Assembly: GCF_036345995.1 (NCBI RefSeq)
Contig: NZ_CP107796.1
Span: 8,556,001 to 8,620,000, forward strand
DNA: 64,000 nucleotides
Direction: 5' to 3'
Origin: Streptomyces sp. NBC_00557
Lineage (GTDB): Bacteria > Actinomycetota > Actinomycetes > Streptomycetales > Streptomycetaceae
Position numbers and translations under genes: made by a program. Shown here piece by piece: positions 16,336-25,866 of this stretch. The notes beneath the pieces are model-generated. The model was not told the DNA's origin. It made no database searches and saw only the letters and a list, made by a program, of their open reading frames with translations. Within the stretch, counting starts at the first letter, position 1. The number at the start of each line of letters is the position of its first letter.

Positions 16336-16854
16336 TCAGTGTTTAGGTGTGACGAGGGAGCCTGCCCACCGGCCTCCGGGCGTGCACCTGTCGCTGACGA
16401 GCAGCGACGAGTCGTCCTCGTCGTCGGGGCGTTCGAGGTCCTGGTTCAACGCACGCAGCAGCGTGTGAGCAGCGGACACGTTCGCCCGGTGCTCCCGTGC
16501 CAGAACCGACGCGTGCCGCCACTTCCCGGTCGACATCACCGTGCGACGTCGGCCCGGGGCGGCGTCTGGGACGGTGCCCAGCCACGGCACCACCGTCTTC
16601 GGAGCGATGTCCGCCAGTGCGTCCAGGATCGCCTCTGGGGCGGTGGGGCTCAGGGGATGCCACAACCGCCAGTCGTCGGGCAACTTTTCGACCGCCTCCC
16701 ATAAGGCGCGTGTCTTGCCCGTGGAGGACCCCCCGACTAGGACTGCGATCCCGCTGCGCCCGGCTTTCGCTTCGTCGACCACCGACTTCAGGCGGGCGTC
16801 GTGGTCCCGCCGGATATAGGCGGGCAGAGTCCCAAACCGGTCGCTGGCGCCCAT
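16336..16854 (-). pseudogene. Truncated STAND-type ATPase fragment
   Basis: From ATG 16854 it reads DRFGTLPAYIRRDHDARL, SGIAVLVGGSSTGKTRALWE (P-loop), KLPDDWRLWHPLSP and ALADIAPKTVV. This matches residues 151-235 of the large ATPase at 45192-48014 (DRFGALPAYIPRAHDAQL, the same P-loop, VEDVAPRTVV). There similarity stops before the Walker B strand, and the tail is unrelated. It lacks both the N-terminal domain and the repeat domain of its relative, so it is a recombined relic. Confidence 0.7.
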
Positions 16855-16908
16855 GCGCCTGCCACGCCCTCTGCACGACCACGGCCTGCACGCCGCACCG
16901 TCGACCGC

Positions 16909-17136
16909 ATGGGGGATACCTGGGTGCAGGAGTGCGTGGGCCGGGGAGACGGCAGCAGGTGCCCGCACGGGGCCGTACTGACCATTGACGCCGGCCTGCC
17001 GGAGTACCGGTGCGACGACTGTCGGGGCTTCTGGGAGCTGGACGAGACGGAACCAGGCCGGCGTGCGGCCGCGGATGACGGGCTGACCCGGCCGGCGGGG
17101 GATCCGCGGGAGGCCGGGCCGGGCACCGCGGCGTAG
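16909..17136 (+). CDS. Small zinc-ribbon-like protein
   Basis: 75 residues from ATG 16909 (MGDTWVQECVGRGDGSRCPH). The Cys arrangement EC-x8-C...YRCDDCRGFWELDE suggests one zinc site. It is divergent from the truncated ATPase and resembles small orphan zinc proteins of Streptomyces mobile elements. No partner is evident. Confidence 0.5.
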   Translation: MGDTWVQECVGRGDGSRCPHGAVLTIDAGLPEYRCDDCRGFWELDETEPGRRAAADDGLTRPAGDPREAGPGTAA

Positions 17137-17219
17137 CAGAACGTCGCGCGGGTACCGGGGTGGTGGCACTGGGGCTGGGTGAGGCCCGGCCGTCGAAGGA
17201 AGCGACGGTCGGGCCTCGG

Positions 17220-17522
17220 TCACGCCTGACCCAGGGTGTCGTACCGGCGTCCGGGTTCGCGGTCTTCGGGCCACGGCGCCCGCTGCACGTCCCGGTCGTA
17301 GTGCCGGCTACCGGCATCGATCCGGGCGGCGTGCATCAGATACAGCGGGTCCGTCTCCATCGGTGGCCGGCCGGTCTGCTCACGGATCTCGTTGCGGCCG
17401 TCGATCTCGGCTTGCTTGCGGGGTGCATCGCACGGAGTACCGGGCGGGGCGTGGCAGACGGTGCAGCGGTGGGCGAGTACGTACTCGTACAGCGGCGGAA
17501 ACGACGCGTGTTCAGCAGCCAT
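17220..17522 (-). CDS. Small zinc-finger-domain protein
   Basis: 100 residues from ATG 17522, with GGGAGGA 6 bases upstream. It has YVLAHRCTVCHAPPGTPCDA, a Cys-x2-Cys-x6-Cys knuckle common in actinobacterial plasmid and phage-like proteins. The rest is polar (METDPLYLMHAARIDAGSRH). Likely a cytoplasmic nucleic-acid-associated protein; the function is unknown. Confidence 0.65.
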   Translation of the reverse strand: MAAEHASFPPLYEYVLAHRCTVCHAPPGTPCDAPRKQAEIDGRNEIREQTGRPPMETDPLYLMHAARIDAGSRHYDRDVQRAPWPEDREPGRRYDTLGQA

Positions 17523-17577
17523 GGGGTCCTCCCTGGCGGCAGTGTGCACCTGATTTGGATTCGCACCAAACGGCTGC

Positions 17578-19371
17578 TCAGTTCAGCCCGGCTCGGCTAC
17601 GGGCTACCTCGTGCGCCGCGCGGAGCATCTCCTGCTGGTCCTCGTCCAGGCTGCGCGGTCGCGGGCTGCGGGGGCCGACAGCGAAGAAGGAGATGGGCCC
17701 GTAGAAGGGGCCGTCGTGGCAGTCCAGGAGGCGCAGCATCTCGTCCGCTACCGGGTTGGCCAGTTCATCCGATGCCCTCACAAGCTCGCCGACGTAGGCG
17801 TGCACGGGGGAGGGATCGGGCAGGGTGATCCGGTCTACGAGCCCGGCTCCAGCTTCGCCGACTTTGAAGCGCATCTGGTCGACGGGCTCGGAGTGGAACT
17901 CCAGACTCCCGTCGGGCGTGACGAGGGCGTAGGTGATGGGCGGCTCGTTCGACTCGCGCTTGCGGCCGGCGCGGAGGTCCTCGAGCCAGGAATCCATGGT
18001 TTCGCCGAGCTTCTGGTCCTCGCCCAGGTCCTCGATATCACCGTCCAGCTCTGCGGCCTCCAGGGCCCTGCTGTCCGTGCGCTGCTTGAGGGTACGGAAG
18101 CGGCTGAGCGCGTCGATCTCCGATGCCTGCTGCTTGAGGAGACGCAGCGCGGTGGCGTGGATCGCGGGCCGGGGCACCCAGTTGGGGACGTCGTACTCCT
18201 CGATCCGGCGGTCACGGGCGTAGCCGATGCGGCGCTCGAGGCTGGTGACGGACGCGGCGGATACGCTGCCCGGCTTTAGCCCCGGTGTGCGCTGCCCCCA
18301 GGCGACGGAGCCGGCCGCAGAACTCCAGGCGATGGCTACGAGCTGTCCCAGCGTGAACCCTTCGTGAAGGGCGCCCAGGAACATCTCGTAGGCGTCGGGT
18401 AGCCGGTGCTCAGGGATGGGTTCCTCGTTGTATTTCCGGGTCAGGAGGCCCTCGAGGTAGTCGACGGCCATGCCAGCCTCGAGCTGCTGCACCTGCTGCC
18501 GGAGTTTGTCGGCCCGGTCGCGGAGCATGCGGCTCATCAGGTCGGTGATCTCACGGCGTGCGGTTATCTTCCCGCCCAGGGATGGGGCGAGCTTCCAGGG
18601 GATCTGGGTGATGTACACGCCGCGGACGGTGTCGCCATCGAAGGCGAAGTCGTCGGTGGTGGCAGGGGTGGTGGGGCAGATCCAACGGTCCTGGTGAAGG
18701 GTGCGGAAGACGTCGATGTCGGTGCTGGGTGAAGCGGTGAGCGTGTAGTTCAAGTCCTGCAGCGGGCCGATCGTCTCGGTGTCCTTCCGCTGCATGATCT
18801 CCACCATGGACAGCAGCGTGAGCGCGCCGACGAGGCTGGGGTAGGCGTCGGGGACGTCCCGCTCCGCCTGCTCTCGCAGCCAGGCGCCGGCGGCATCGAC
18901 CCGGTTCTGGTTCTGCCGCTGCTGCTCCTCCTTGGCGCGCTCGGCCTCAGCCCGGCGCGCGGCAGCCTCCGCAGCCGCGCACGACGGGCACTCCTTGGCC
19001 GCTTCGACCGGCTCGGTCGGGAAGTCCGGTCCCCAGCAGACGGTTGCGGCCATGTCCGACCGGCTGGTCACCAAGGTGGGGGCCGCGCATTTGGGGCAGA
19101 CCACGTTCAGCATCTCGGCCCGGCACGCTCCGCGGACAGCCTTGTACACCAGGGAGGTGGAGCCGATCGCCGAGACGTGCCTGGTCCACTGTCCGGGGGT
19201 GGTGAACTCCCAGTACTGGCGGCACATGGCGGCGACGTCGTCCGGGGTGCCGGGTTGGATGTGGACCTCCAGGAGCGGCTGCTCCGCGTTCGGGTACAGC
19301 ACCCGATTCGCGGGCTGCTGCTGCTTTGCTGCGGCCCTCTGGCGTTTCCTGCGGCGTTCATGCTTCCCCAT
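17578..19371 (-). CDS. Large hypothetical protein with a putative zinc ribbon
   Basis: A 597-residue protein. ATG 19371 is chosen because GGAGGGG lies 5 bases upstream; the frame also reads upstream into dnaB remnants. The N-terminus is basic (MGKHERRRKRQRAAAKQQQ). VVCPKCAAPTLV and, 40 residues on, KECPSCAAAEAAA form a Cys4 zinc ribbon. A charged coiled region follows (AERAKEEQQRQNQNR). The remainder is helical with no catalytic motif seen. It may be a plasmid-specific DNA-associated protein. No family recognised. Confidence 0.6.
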   Translation of the reverse strand: MGKHERRRKRQRAAAKQQQPANRVLYPNAEQPLLEVHIQPGTPDDVAAMCRQYWEFTTPGQWTRHVSAIGSTSLVYKAVRGACRAEMLNVVCPKCAAPTLVTSRSDMAATVCWGPDFPTEPVEAAKECPSCAAAEAAARRAEAERAKEEQQRQNQNRVDAAGAWLREQAERDVPDAYPSLVGALTLLSMVEIMQRKDTETIGPLQDLNYTLTASPSTDIDVFRTLHQDRWICPTTPATTDDFAFDGDTVRGVYITQIPWKLAPSLGGKITARREITDLMSRMLRDRADKLRQQVQQLEAGMAVDYLEGLLTRKYNEEPIPEHRLPDAYEMFLGALHEGFTLGQLVAIAWSSAAGSVAWGQRTPGLKPGSVSAASVTSLERRIGYARDRRIEEYDVPNWVPRPAIHATALRLLKQQASEIDALSRFRTLKQRTDSRALEAAELDGDIEDLGEDQKLGETMDSWLEDLRAGRKRESNEPPITYALVTPDGSLEFHSEPVDQMRFKVGEAGAGLVDRITLPDPSPVHAYVGELVRASDELANPVADEMLRLLDCHDGPFYGPISFFAVGPRSPRPRSLDEDQQEMLRAAHEVARSRAGLN

Positions 19372-19451
19372 GGCGTCCCCTCCAGGTGAGTTCATCAGGA
19401 TATCGACGGCTGCTGACAACCCGGACCTGTCCGGCCGGGCGTGCTGGGCGG

Positions 19452-20040
19452 TCCCGTCTGCGCCATGTCGACCCCGGCGGCTGCAGTGCCCCCGGAAGGC
19501 GACAGTGAGGACGGCGGTGGGCCCGTTGCGGTCCTTGCCCACGATCATGTCGGCTTCGCTGGCCCGCGGGGGCTCCTTCTCGTAAGCGCCCCCCCGGTGC
19601 AGAAGGATCACCATGTCGGCGTCCTGCTCGTTGGATCCGGACTCACGCAGGTCGGATACCTGGGGGCGTTTCTCCGTACGCTGCTCGGGGCCGCGGTTCA
19701 GCTGGGACAGGGCGCTGACGGGCATCTCGAGTTCCTAGGCGAGAAGCTTCATCGCGGGACATGTCGGAGACTTCCTGCTGGCGGCTCTCCGTGCGCCGGC
19801 CGCCGGTCCTCACCAGCTGAAGGTAGTCCACGATCAGCAGGGCAAGGCCTTGGGACTGCTTCATCCTGCGCGTAGGGGAGCGGATCTCAAGGCACGTCAG
19901 TTCAGCGGAGTCGTCGATGATCAACGGGGCTGCTTCGATGGCCTGGGTACGGCGCGCCAGCCGGTTGAGGTCTTCCTCGGTCACGGTCCCGGAACGGATG
20001 TGGTGCAGCGCCACACGGGCCTCCGAGCTGTACCGGCGAT
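19452..20040 (-). pseudogene. dnaB: Replicative helicase DnaB, C-terminal remnant
   Basis: Successive segments match the RecA-like domain of DnaB: RYSSEARVALHHIRSGTVTE, LIVDYLQLVRTGGRRTESRQ (Walker B region), then after a frame change MKLLA, a TAG, ELEMPVSALSQLNRGPEQR, DLRESGSNEQDADMVILLHR, IVGKDRNGPTAVLTVAF, and after another frame change VDMAQT. Two frame changes and one nonsense codon kill it. The N-terminal domain and the Walker A loop are missing. It is a relic of an extra helicase, probably plasmid-borne. Confidence 0.85.
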
Positions 20041-20155
20041 CATCTGCGCGCGAGGCGTGATGCCTTCGAGTAGGCGGCGCAGCCGCTCGGGGAGTTCGGC
20101 GTCCGGTGCGGCCGGGAGGCCGAAGCCAGGTGGAGGATGTGACGGCCCATGGTGA

Positions 20156-20485
20156 TCACCCAAGCTCGGCCTCGGCCACATCCTTCATCAGCCACTGCAG
20201 ACGCTGCTGTTCGTAGCGGACGGCACGCGAGTCACGGGCGGGCGCGTACGCGGCCATCCGCTCCTTGGCCATGAGGCCGGCGATCCGTTCCCACTGAAGG
20301 TGTCGCAGTTCCGCGATGAACAGCTCGCTCAAGCGATGCGGTTCGTGCAGGGCCGTCCTCGCCTTCTGGGCGCGTTCTCGAGCCAGACGTACCTGCGCAT
20401 CCACCTGGTGGGGATCGAGCCCGGCTCCACTCGCGACCACACCGAGGCGGGCAAGCTCATGCGGAAGATACTCGTAAATCAACAC
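20156..20485 (-). CDS. Hypothetical helical protein upstream of the dnaB remnant
   Basis: 109 residues from a GTG (VLIYEYLPHELARLGVVASG). It is almost entirely helical and charged: ARERAQKARTALHEPHRLSE, AELRHLQWERIAGLMAKER, YEQQRLQWLMKDVAEAELG. There is no DnaB similarity. It may be intact or part of the same decayed segment. Function unknown. Confidence 0.4.
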   Translation of the reverse strand: MLIYEYLPHELARLGVVASGAGLDPHQVDAQVRLARERAQKARTALHEPHRLSELFIAELRHLQWERIAGLMAKERMAAYAPARDSRAVRYEQQRLQWLMKDVAEAELG

Positions 20486-20536
20486 GCGAACCGCCCCCTG
20501 CCGGGTCTCACCAAATTACGCCAATGCGCGTGTACG

Positions 20537-20914
20537 TCAGGATCGGAGCCCTGCTGCGCGTGCCGCCGGCCGAGGGCCTGGCCCAGCGGGTCCGCGCAGC
20601 GCATTTCGACCGGCCCGGCAACCGCTGGGCGCTGCGCCTGAACGCACAGCAGATGGAGGCGTGTACGGCCTCCAGGCGTCCTCGCGTCTGCGCGCGGGCG
20701 GCTCGTGACTCGGACGGGCCTCCTTGAAGTGGGCGCGGATCGCGTCCTCGATCCGCCGTTTCCGCTCGTCCTCACATGCCGCCGCGTGCTCGCTCAGGAT
20801 GCGCGAGCACGCGGCCGGGCCGGCGGTCGTCGGGATCGGCGGCAGCGTGAACGGTTCGGCAGCCGACCACTCCTCGCGCGCGGTGCGACGGAAGGCAGCC
20901 CGACGTACCGCCAT
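20537..20914 (-). CDS. Doubtful small hypothetical ORF
   Basis: From ATG 20914 the frame reads AAFRRTAREEWSAAEPF and, later, RILSEHAAACEDERKRRIED then AIRAHFKEARPSHEPPARR, which looks protein-like. The last 45 residues are low-complexity and may be out of frame. No family recognised. The stretch 20486-21011 otherwise holds no gene that I can support. Confidence 0.3.
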   Translation of the reverse strand: MAVRRAAFRRTAREEWSAAEPFTLPPIPTTAGPAACSRILSEHAAACEDERKRRIEDAIRAHFKEARPSHEPPARRREDAWRPYTPPSAVRSGAAPSGCRAGRNALRGPAGPGPRPAARAAGLRS

Positions 20915-21011
20915 GTGTGGTGTGTTGCACGGCGAAGACATGAAGTGGCCAGCCGACGGTGGTTTTTGGCCAGCAAACCGGTACTGACGTGCATTGATGT
21001 GGTGGTGCGAC

Positions 21012-21039
21012 TTGCACGGGTGTGACTGACGGCTACTAA
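21012..21039 (+). promoter_or_regulatory. Possible promoter of the RHS gene
   Basis: TTGCAC and TACTAA, 16 bases apart, lie 75-100 bases before the RHS start. The -35 is good and the -10 imperfect. No start site evidence exists. Confidence 0.3.
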
Positions 21040-21112
21040 GGTTCTCAACCGCGACGCGGAACGGCAGTTTGAGTGAGCGCGCCCAAAGCAGGCGGCCGGG
21101 GGAGGAACGGGG

Positions 21113-24100
21113 ATGGGTTACACGATTCCGGGCTGGCTGGACCAGGTCCTGGACTACATAGGCATCCACTTCCCGAACGTGGACGAGGACGACTACCGCC
21201 ATATGGCCACGGCGATGCGGGAGTTCGCCGACAAGTTCGAGGGTCACGGCGCGGACGCGCACAAGGCGGTGGAGCAGATCCTCGCCTCGTCCAAGGGGTG
21301 GGCCGTGCACTCGATGCAGGCCCACTGGAACCAGGTCAAGGCCGGCCACCTGGACAAGATTCCGGAGCTGGCCCGCCTGTTCGCCGACGCCTGTGACGTG
21401 GTCGCGGACATCATTTTCGGGATGAAGACGAAGGCGGAGGCCGAACTCGCCGTCATGGCGGGCTCGGTGGGCCTGTCGATCGGCGCGGCCTTCCTCACCG
21501 GCGGCCTGTCCGCCGTGCTCGGCGCGGCGGAGGTCACCGCCATGCGCCAGCTGGTGAAACGCATCATCGACGAGGCCGCCGACCAGATCGTCAACGAGCT
21601 GATCGCCAAGGTCACCGAGCCGGTCAACGCCAAGCTGGAGGCGATGGTCGAGGACGCGGTGCTGAGCCTGGCGAACGACGCCTTCTCCCTGCCTCCCGAC
21701 CCGGCCGGCGCGGGCCCGCACGCCGGCGGTGGTGAGGGCGGAGGGCACGGTCGCGGCCATGGGCACGGTGGCATGCAGCTGGCCTCGGCGGGCGGCGTGG
21801 GCGGCGGCTTCGTGCTCGACTCGGCGGGCGGTGGTGGTGCGGGCGGCGCCGATCTGTTCATCGACCACGAGGAGTTCGAGAGCGGCGCCGGCAAGGTCTC
21901 CTTCCACGGCAGCGAACTGCACCTGAACAGCGCGGCCCCGCTGGGCCGGGCCAAGGGCTTCTTCGGCCGTACCAAGGGCAAGGACCCCTTCACCCGGGCT
22001 TTCGACTCGGTGTTGGAAGGTGCGCTGCACGGCTCCGAGAAGGCCCTCGGCAAGATCGCCAAGCACATCACGGAGACGGTACCGGACCGGGTGAGGGCGG
22101 CCTCCCGGCTGCACAAGCACAATGATCTCGACATCGGGGACCGGCTCCACGGCATCCATACGCCCAAAGGAGACGGTGGCGCTGGCTCGGGCCACGGCGG
22201 CACTCCCGCCTCCGGGCGCAAGCTGGAACAGGACCTGAAGATCGACTCGGCCAAGCTGTCCCAGCAGGCTCGCGCGCTGGAGAACAAGCACACGTGTGGC
22301 GACCCGATCGACATGGCCACCGGCCAGATGATTCTGGCCCAAACTGATGTGGAACTGCCGGGTGTACTGCCCTTGGTCCTGTGGCGCACCCACCTGTCCG
22401 GCTACGTCATCGGCCGATCCTTCGGTCCCTCCTGGGCCTGCACGCTCGACGAGCGCCTGGAGAAGGACGACGCGTTGGGCGGCTACTGGTGGCACCGGGA
22501 AGACGGCTCCTCCCTCGCCTACCCACGACTGCCCGATCTGCCAGGCGACCGGGTGAGCCCCGCGGAAGGCGCACAGCTACCGCTCACCTACGTCACGCGC
22601 GGCACCACGTATGTGCTGACAGCAGAGGACCCCCGCACCGGGCTCATACGCCACTTCGAGGCTTCCGCGGTGCGAAACGGCGTGTGGTGGCTGGTCAGCA
22701 TCGAGGACCGCAACGGCAACACCGTCACGGTGGAGCGCGACGAGCGCGACGTCCCGACCATGGTCACTCACACCGGCGGCTATCGCATCAAGATCGACAC
22801 CAGCCCCGAAGGCGATCGCGTCACCGGCTTGTCGGCACTCACCGATGACGCTGCACTCCGGCTGCGCGCCTTCAGCTACAACGAAGCCGGGGACCTTGCC
22901 GAGGTACGCAACGCGGTCGACGCCGCGACAGCCTTCAGCTATGACGAAACCCATCGCATCACCGGCTGGCGCGACTCCAACGGCACCGAGTTCACCTACG
23001 TGTACGACGCCGCTGGCCGTGTGATCGAAACCCGCGGCACCGACGGAATCCTCAACTCCCGACTCGAGTACGGCGACGTACAGGAGGACGGCAGTAGTAC
23101 CGCCACCTACACCGATTCTCTCGGGAACTCCACAATCTACCGCGCCAACCGTCGCGGCCAGATCATCAGTGTCACCGACCCGCTCGGACATACCACCACC
23201 CAGCAGTGGGACCGCCACGACCACCTGCTCTCCCGCACCGACCCGCTCGGACGCACGACCCGCTGGGAGTGGGACGCCGTCGGCGACCTTGTCACGGTCA
23301 CCGCTCCCGACGGTGCCACCAGCCGAACCGAGTACAACGACCTCCACCTGCCGACCCGGTGGACGGGCCCGGACGGCTCACAAATCCGCCAGGAATTCGA
23401 TGAGCGCGGCAACCGCACCTTGGTCATCGGCCCGGATGGTGCCGTCACCCGCTACACCCACCACCCGACGGGTGCGCCCGCCACCGTGACGGACGCGTTG
23501 GGGGCGGTACTGACGATCGAAGCCGATCCGGCCGGACTGCCGCTTGCCCTCACCGACGCCCGTGACGCTCGCACGGAGTGCCATCGCGACGTGCTCGGCC
23601 GGGTCGTCTCGCTGACCGACGCTCTCGGCGCCACGACGTCCCTCGTCTGGGATGCAGAGGGCCGCCTCCTCGAACGCACTGCGGCCGACGGCTCGCGCGA
23701 GACGTGGCGCTGGGACGGCGAGGGCAACTGCCTGCAGCACACGGATTCGCTCGGCACAACCACCCGCCACACCTACGGCCCCTTCGACCTGCTGCGCTCG
23801 AGTGTGCTGGCGGACGGATCCACGTACACCTTCACCTACGACACCGAACGGCGACTCACGGCTGTCACCAATCCCGCGGGTCTGACCTGGAGTTTTCGCT
23901 ACAACGAGCGCGGTGAACTCCTCTCGGAGACCGACTTCGACGGCCGGACCATCACCAGCGCCTTCGATGCCGCCGGGCAACTGGCCTCACGACGCATGTC
24001 GGATGGCCGCACCTGGACATTCACCTACGACGTGGTCGGCCGACTCGTCACCAAGGACGTGGACGGTGCATGCACCAACTACTCCTACGACGCCGCCGGA

Positions 24101-25849
24101 CGGCTGGAGCACGCCCGAACCGCCACTTCAGAGCTGACCCGAACCTACGATGCCGCTGGACGTGTGCTAGCCGAGACGGTCGACGGGCGCACCATGCGCT
24201 ACCGGTACGACGCACTCGGACAGTGCACCGGACGCACCACTCCCACCGGAGCGGTCAGCGAGAAAACCTGGGATGCCGTCGGTAACCACACCGGCCTTCA
24301 ACTGGGCCAAGCTCACCAGTTGGCCTTCGAACATGACCTGCTGGGCCGCGAGATAAAGCGGATCCTCAGTGACCACGCCGGGATCACATCGCAGTGGGAC
24401 GAGCTTGGCCACCTGACCAACCAGACGCTGCATGCCGGCGATCGCCGAATACGCGACCGCCACTTCAGCTACCGCGCCGACGGCATGCTGACCGGCATCA
24501 CAGACCTCGCCACCGGCCGGACCACGCAGTTCCAGCTGGACCCGATGGGCCGCCCCCTGACTGTCGCCAGTGGCTCTCACCAGACCGAGGCGTACCGCTA
24601 CGACTCGGCGGGCAACCAGACCTTCGCCGACTGGCCAGCTGGCCCTGCCGCACCGGACGCTGCAGGTGAACGTGCGCTGGAACGCACCATGATGCTGGCC
24701 GCGGGACGCACCACCTACCGCTACGACGAGGCCGGCCGGGTGGTCGAACGACGCAAGAAGCGCCTGTCCCATAAGCCAGACATCTGGCGTTACACCTGGG
24801 ACCCGGAAGGCCGGCTCACCACCTGCACCACCCCCGACGGCACCGTCTGGCAGTACCGCTACGACCCGCTGGGGCGACGCACCGCCAAATGTCGCCTCAC
24901 CGCAGAAGGCCAGGTCGCAGAAGAGATCCACTTCTCCTGGGACGGCACCCGGCTGGCCGAAGAAGCCAACATCAGCACCGGCACCCTCGTGTCATGGGAA
25001 TACGACGGGTACCGTCCCGTGACACAGTACGAACGCAAGCCCCGTACTCAGGACGAGTTCGACACCCGCTTCTTTGCCATCGTCACCGACCTGATCGGTA
25101 CCCCCACCGAACTCGTTGACGAACAAGGCCGCGTTGCCTGGCAGACCCGTACCACGGTATGGGGTACGACCGCTTGGAACACCAATGCCACCGCCTACAC
25201 CCCCCTGCGGTTCCCCGGCCAGTACGCTGACCCGGAAACCGGCCTGCACTACAACTACTTCCGCCACTACGACCCCGAAACCGCCCGCTACACCTCACCT
25301 GACCCCCTGGGCCTTGTCCCCGCGCCCAACCCCCTCGCCTACGTGGCCAACCCCCATGAGCAGTTCGACCCGCTCGGCCTGACGCCCTGCGACGAGGACG
25401 ACGTCACCTGGGGCGGGCGCGTCCACTACCGGGAACTCGGTCCCGGCGGAAGGGCCCAAGGCGTCACTGCTACCCTCACCCGCAACATGATGGGCGGAAA
25501 GACCGACCCGAGAGTCGACCCGGCCGGCTGGCAGAGCAACAAGGGATTCAACCGGGCTCACCTACTGGGGGCCCAGATCGGCGGATCCAATAAAGACCCG
25601 CGGAACTTTGTCACCATGCACTCCTACGCCAACAGTCCCATGATGAGACGCTACGAAACCCAGGTACGCAAGGCTGTAGACAAGGGAGAAGTGATTGAAT
25701 ACTCCGCCACTCCCGTCTACAAGGGAGACAGTGTCGTCCCCGAAGGCGTCTGGCTGGAGGCACACGGCTCCGACGGATTCCAGTTCATGCCCAAAGGTGC
25801 AACCACTGGCACCAACCGCATTTACATCCCCAACGAACCAAAACGCTGA
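21113..25849 (+). CDS. RHS/YD-repeat polymorphic toxin with DNA/RNA non-specific endonuclease tip
   Basis: 1,578 residues from ATG 21113, behind GGGGGAGGAACGGGG. The first 190 residues are helical and resemble an LXG/WXG-type export domain (PGWLDQVLDYIGIHFPNVDE, then GWAVHSMQAHWNQVK), which would suit ESX/type VII secretion. A Gly/His linker follows (GHGRGHGHGG). A DUF6531-like entry module starts near residue 395 (CGDPIDMATGQM), then about 1,000 residues of YD repeats. The core ends RHYDPETARYTSPDPLGL. The tip is an Endonuclease_NS-like domain: NRAHLLGAQIGGSN near residue 1480 with the catalytic His, DPRNFVTMHSYANSPMMRRY with the metal-site Asn. The tip would degrade nucleic acid in a target cell. 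A SUKH immunity gene follows after 17 bp. Confidence 0.93.
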   Translation: MGYTIPGWLDQVLDYIGIHFPNVDEDDYRHMATAMREFADKFEGHGADAHKAVEQILASSKGWAVHSMQAHWNQVKAGHLDKIPELARLFADACDVVADIIFGMKTKAEAELAVMAGSVGLSIGAAFLTGGLSAVLGAAEVTAMRQLVKRIIDEAADQIVNELIAKVTEPVNAKLEAMVEDAVLSLANDAFSLPPDPAGAGPHAGGGEGGGHGRGHGHGGMQLASAGGVGGGFVLDSAGGGGAGGADLFIDHEEFESGAGKVSFHGSELHLNSAAPLGRAKGFFGRTKGKDPFTRAFDSVLEGALHGSEKALGKIAKHITETVPDRVRAASRLHKHNDLDIGDRLHGIHTPKGDGGAGSGHGGTPASGRKLEQDLKIDSAKLSQQARALENKHTCGDPIDMATGQMILAQTDVELPGVLPLVLWRTHLSGYVIGRSFGPSWACTLDERLEKDDALGGYWWHREDGSSLAYPRLPDLPGDRVSPAEGAQLPLTYVTRGTTYVLTAEDPRTGLIRHFEASAVRNGVWWLVSIEDRNGNTVTVERDERDVPTMVTHTGGYRIKIDTSPEGDRVTGLSALTDDAALRLRAFSYNEAGDLAEVRNAVDAATAFSYDETHRITGWRDSNGTEFTYVYDAAGRVIETRGTDGILNSRLEYGDVQEDGSSTATYTDSLGNSTIYRANRRGQIISVTDPLGHTTTQQWDRHDHLLSRTDPLGRTTRWEWDAVGDLVTVTAPDGATSRTEYNDLHLPTRWTGPDGSQIRQEFDERGNRTLVIGPDGAVTRYTHHPTGAPATVTDALGAVLTIEADPAGLPLALTDARDARTECHRDVLGRVVSLTDALGATTSLVWDAEGRLLERTAADGSRETWRWDGEGNCLQHTDSLGTTTRHTYGPFDLLRSSVLADGSTYTFTYDTERRLTAVTNPAGLTWSFRYNERGELLSETDFDGRTITSAFDAAGQLASRRMSDGRTWTFTYDVVGRLVTKDVDGACTNYSYDAAGRLEHARTATSELTRTYDAAGRVLAETVDGRTMRYRYDALGQCTGRTTPTGAVSEKTWDAVGNHTGLQLGQAHQLAFEHDLLGREIKRILSDHAGITSQWDELGHLTNQTLHAGDRRIRDRHFSYRADGMLTGITDLATGRTTQFQLDPMGRPLTVASGSHQTEAYRYDSAGNQTFADWPAGPAAPDAAGERALERTMMLAAGRTTYRYDEAGRVVERRKKRLSHKPDIWRYTWDPEGRLTTCTTPDGTVWQYRYDPLGRRTAKCRLTAEGQVAEEIHFSWDGTRLAEEANISTGTLVSWEYDGYRPVTQYERKPRTQDEFDTRFFAIVTDLIGTPTELVDEQGRVAWQTRTTVWGTTAWNTNATAYTPLRFPGQYADPETGLHYNYFRHYDPETARYTSPDPLGLVPAPNPLAYVANPHEQFDPLGLTPCDEDDVTWGGRVHYRELGPGGRAQGVTATLTRNMMGGKTDPRVDPAGWQSNKGFNRAHLLGAQIGGSNKDPRNFVTMHSYANSPMMRRYETQVRKAVDKGEVIEYSATPVYKGDSVVPEGVWLEAHGSDGFQFMPKGATTGTNRIYIPNEPKR

Positions 25850-25866
25850 TTGGAAGGACAGGTGAA

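Noticed and set aside
20524..20727. Plus-strand frame with HFDRPGNRWALRLNAQQME
   Set aside because: Looks partly protein-like, but no family, no ribosome binding site and an overlapping minus frame of similar quality; not enough support.
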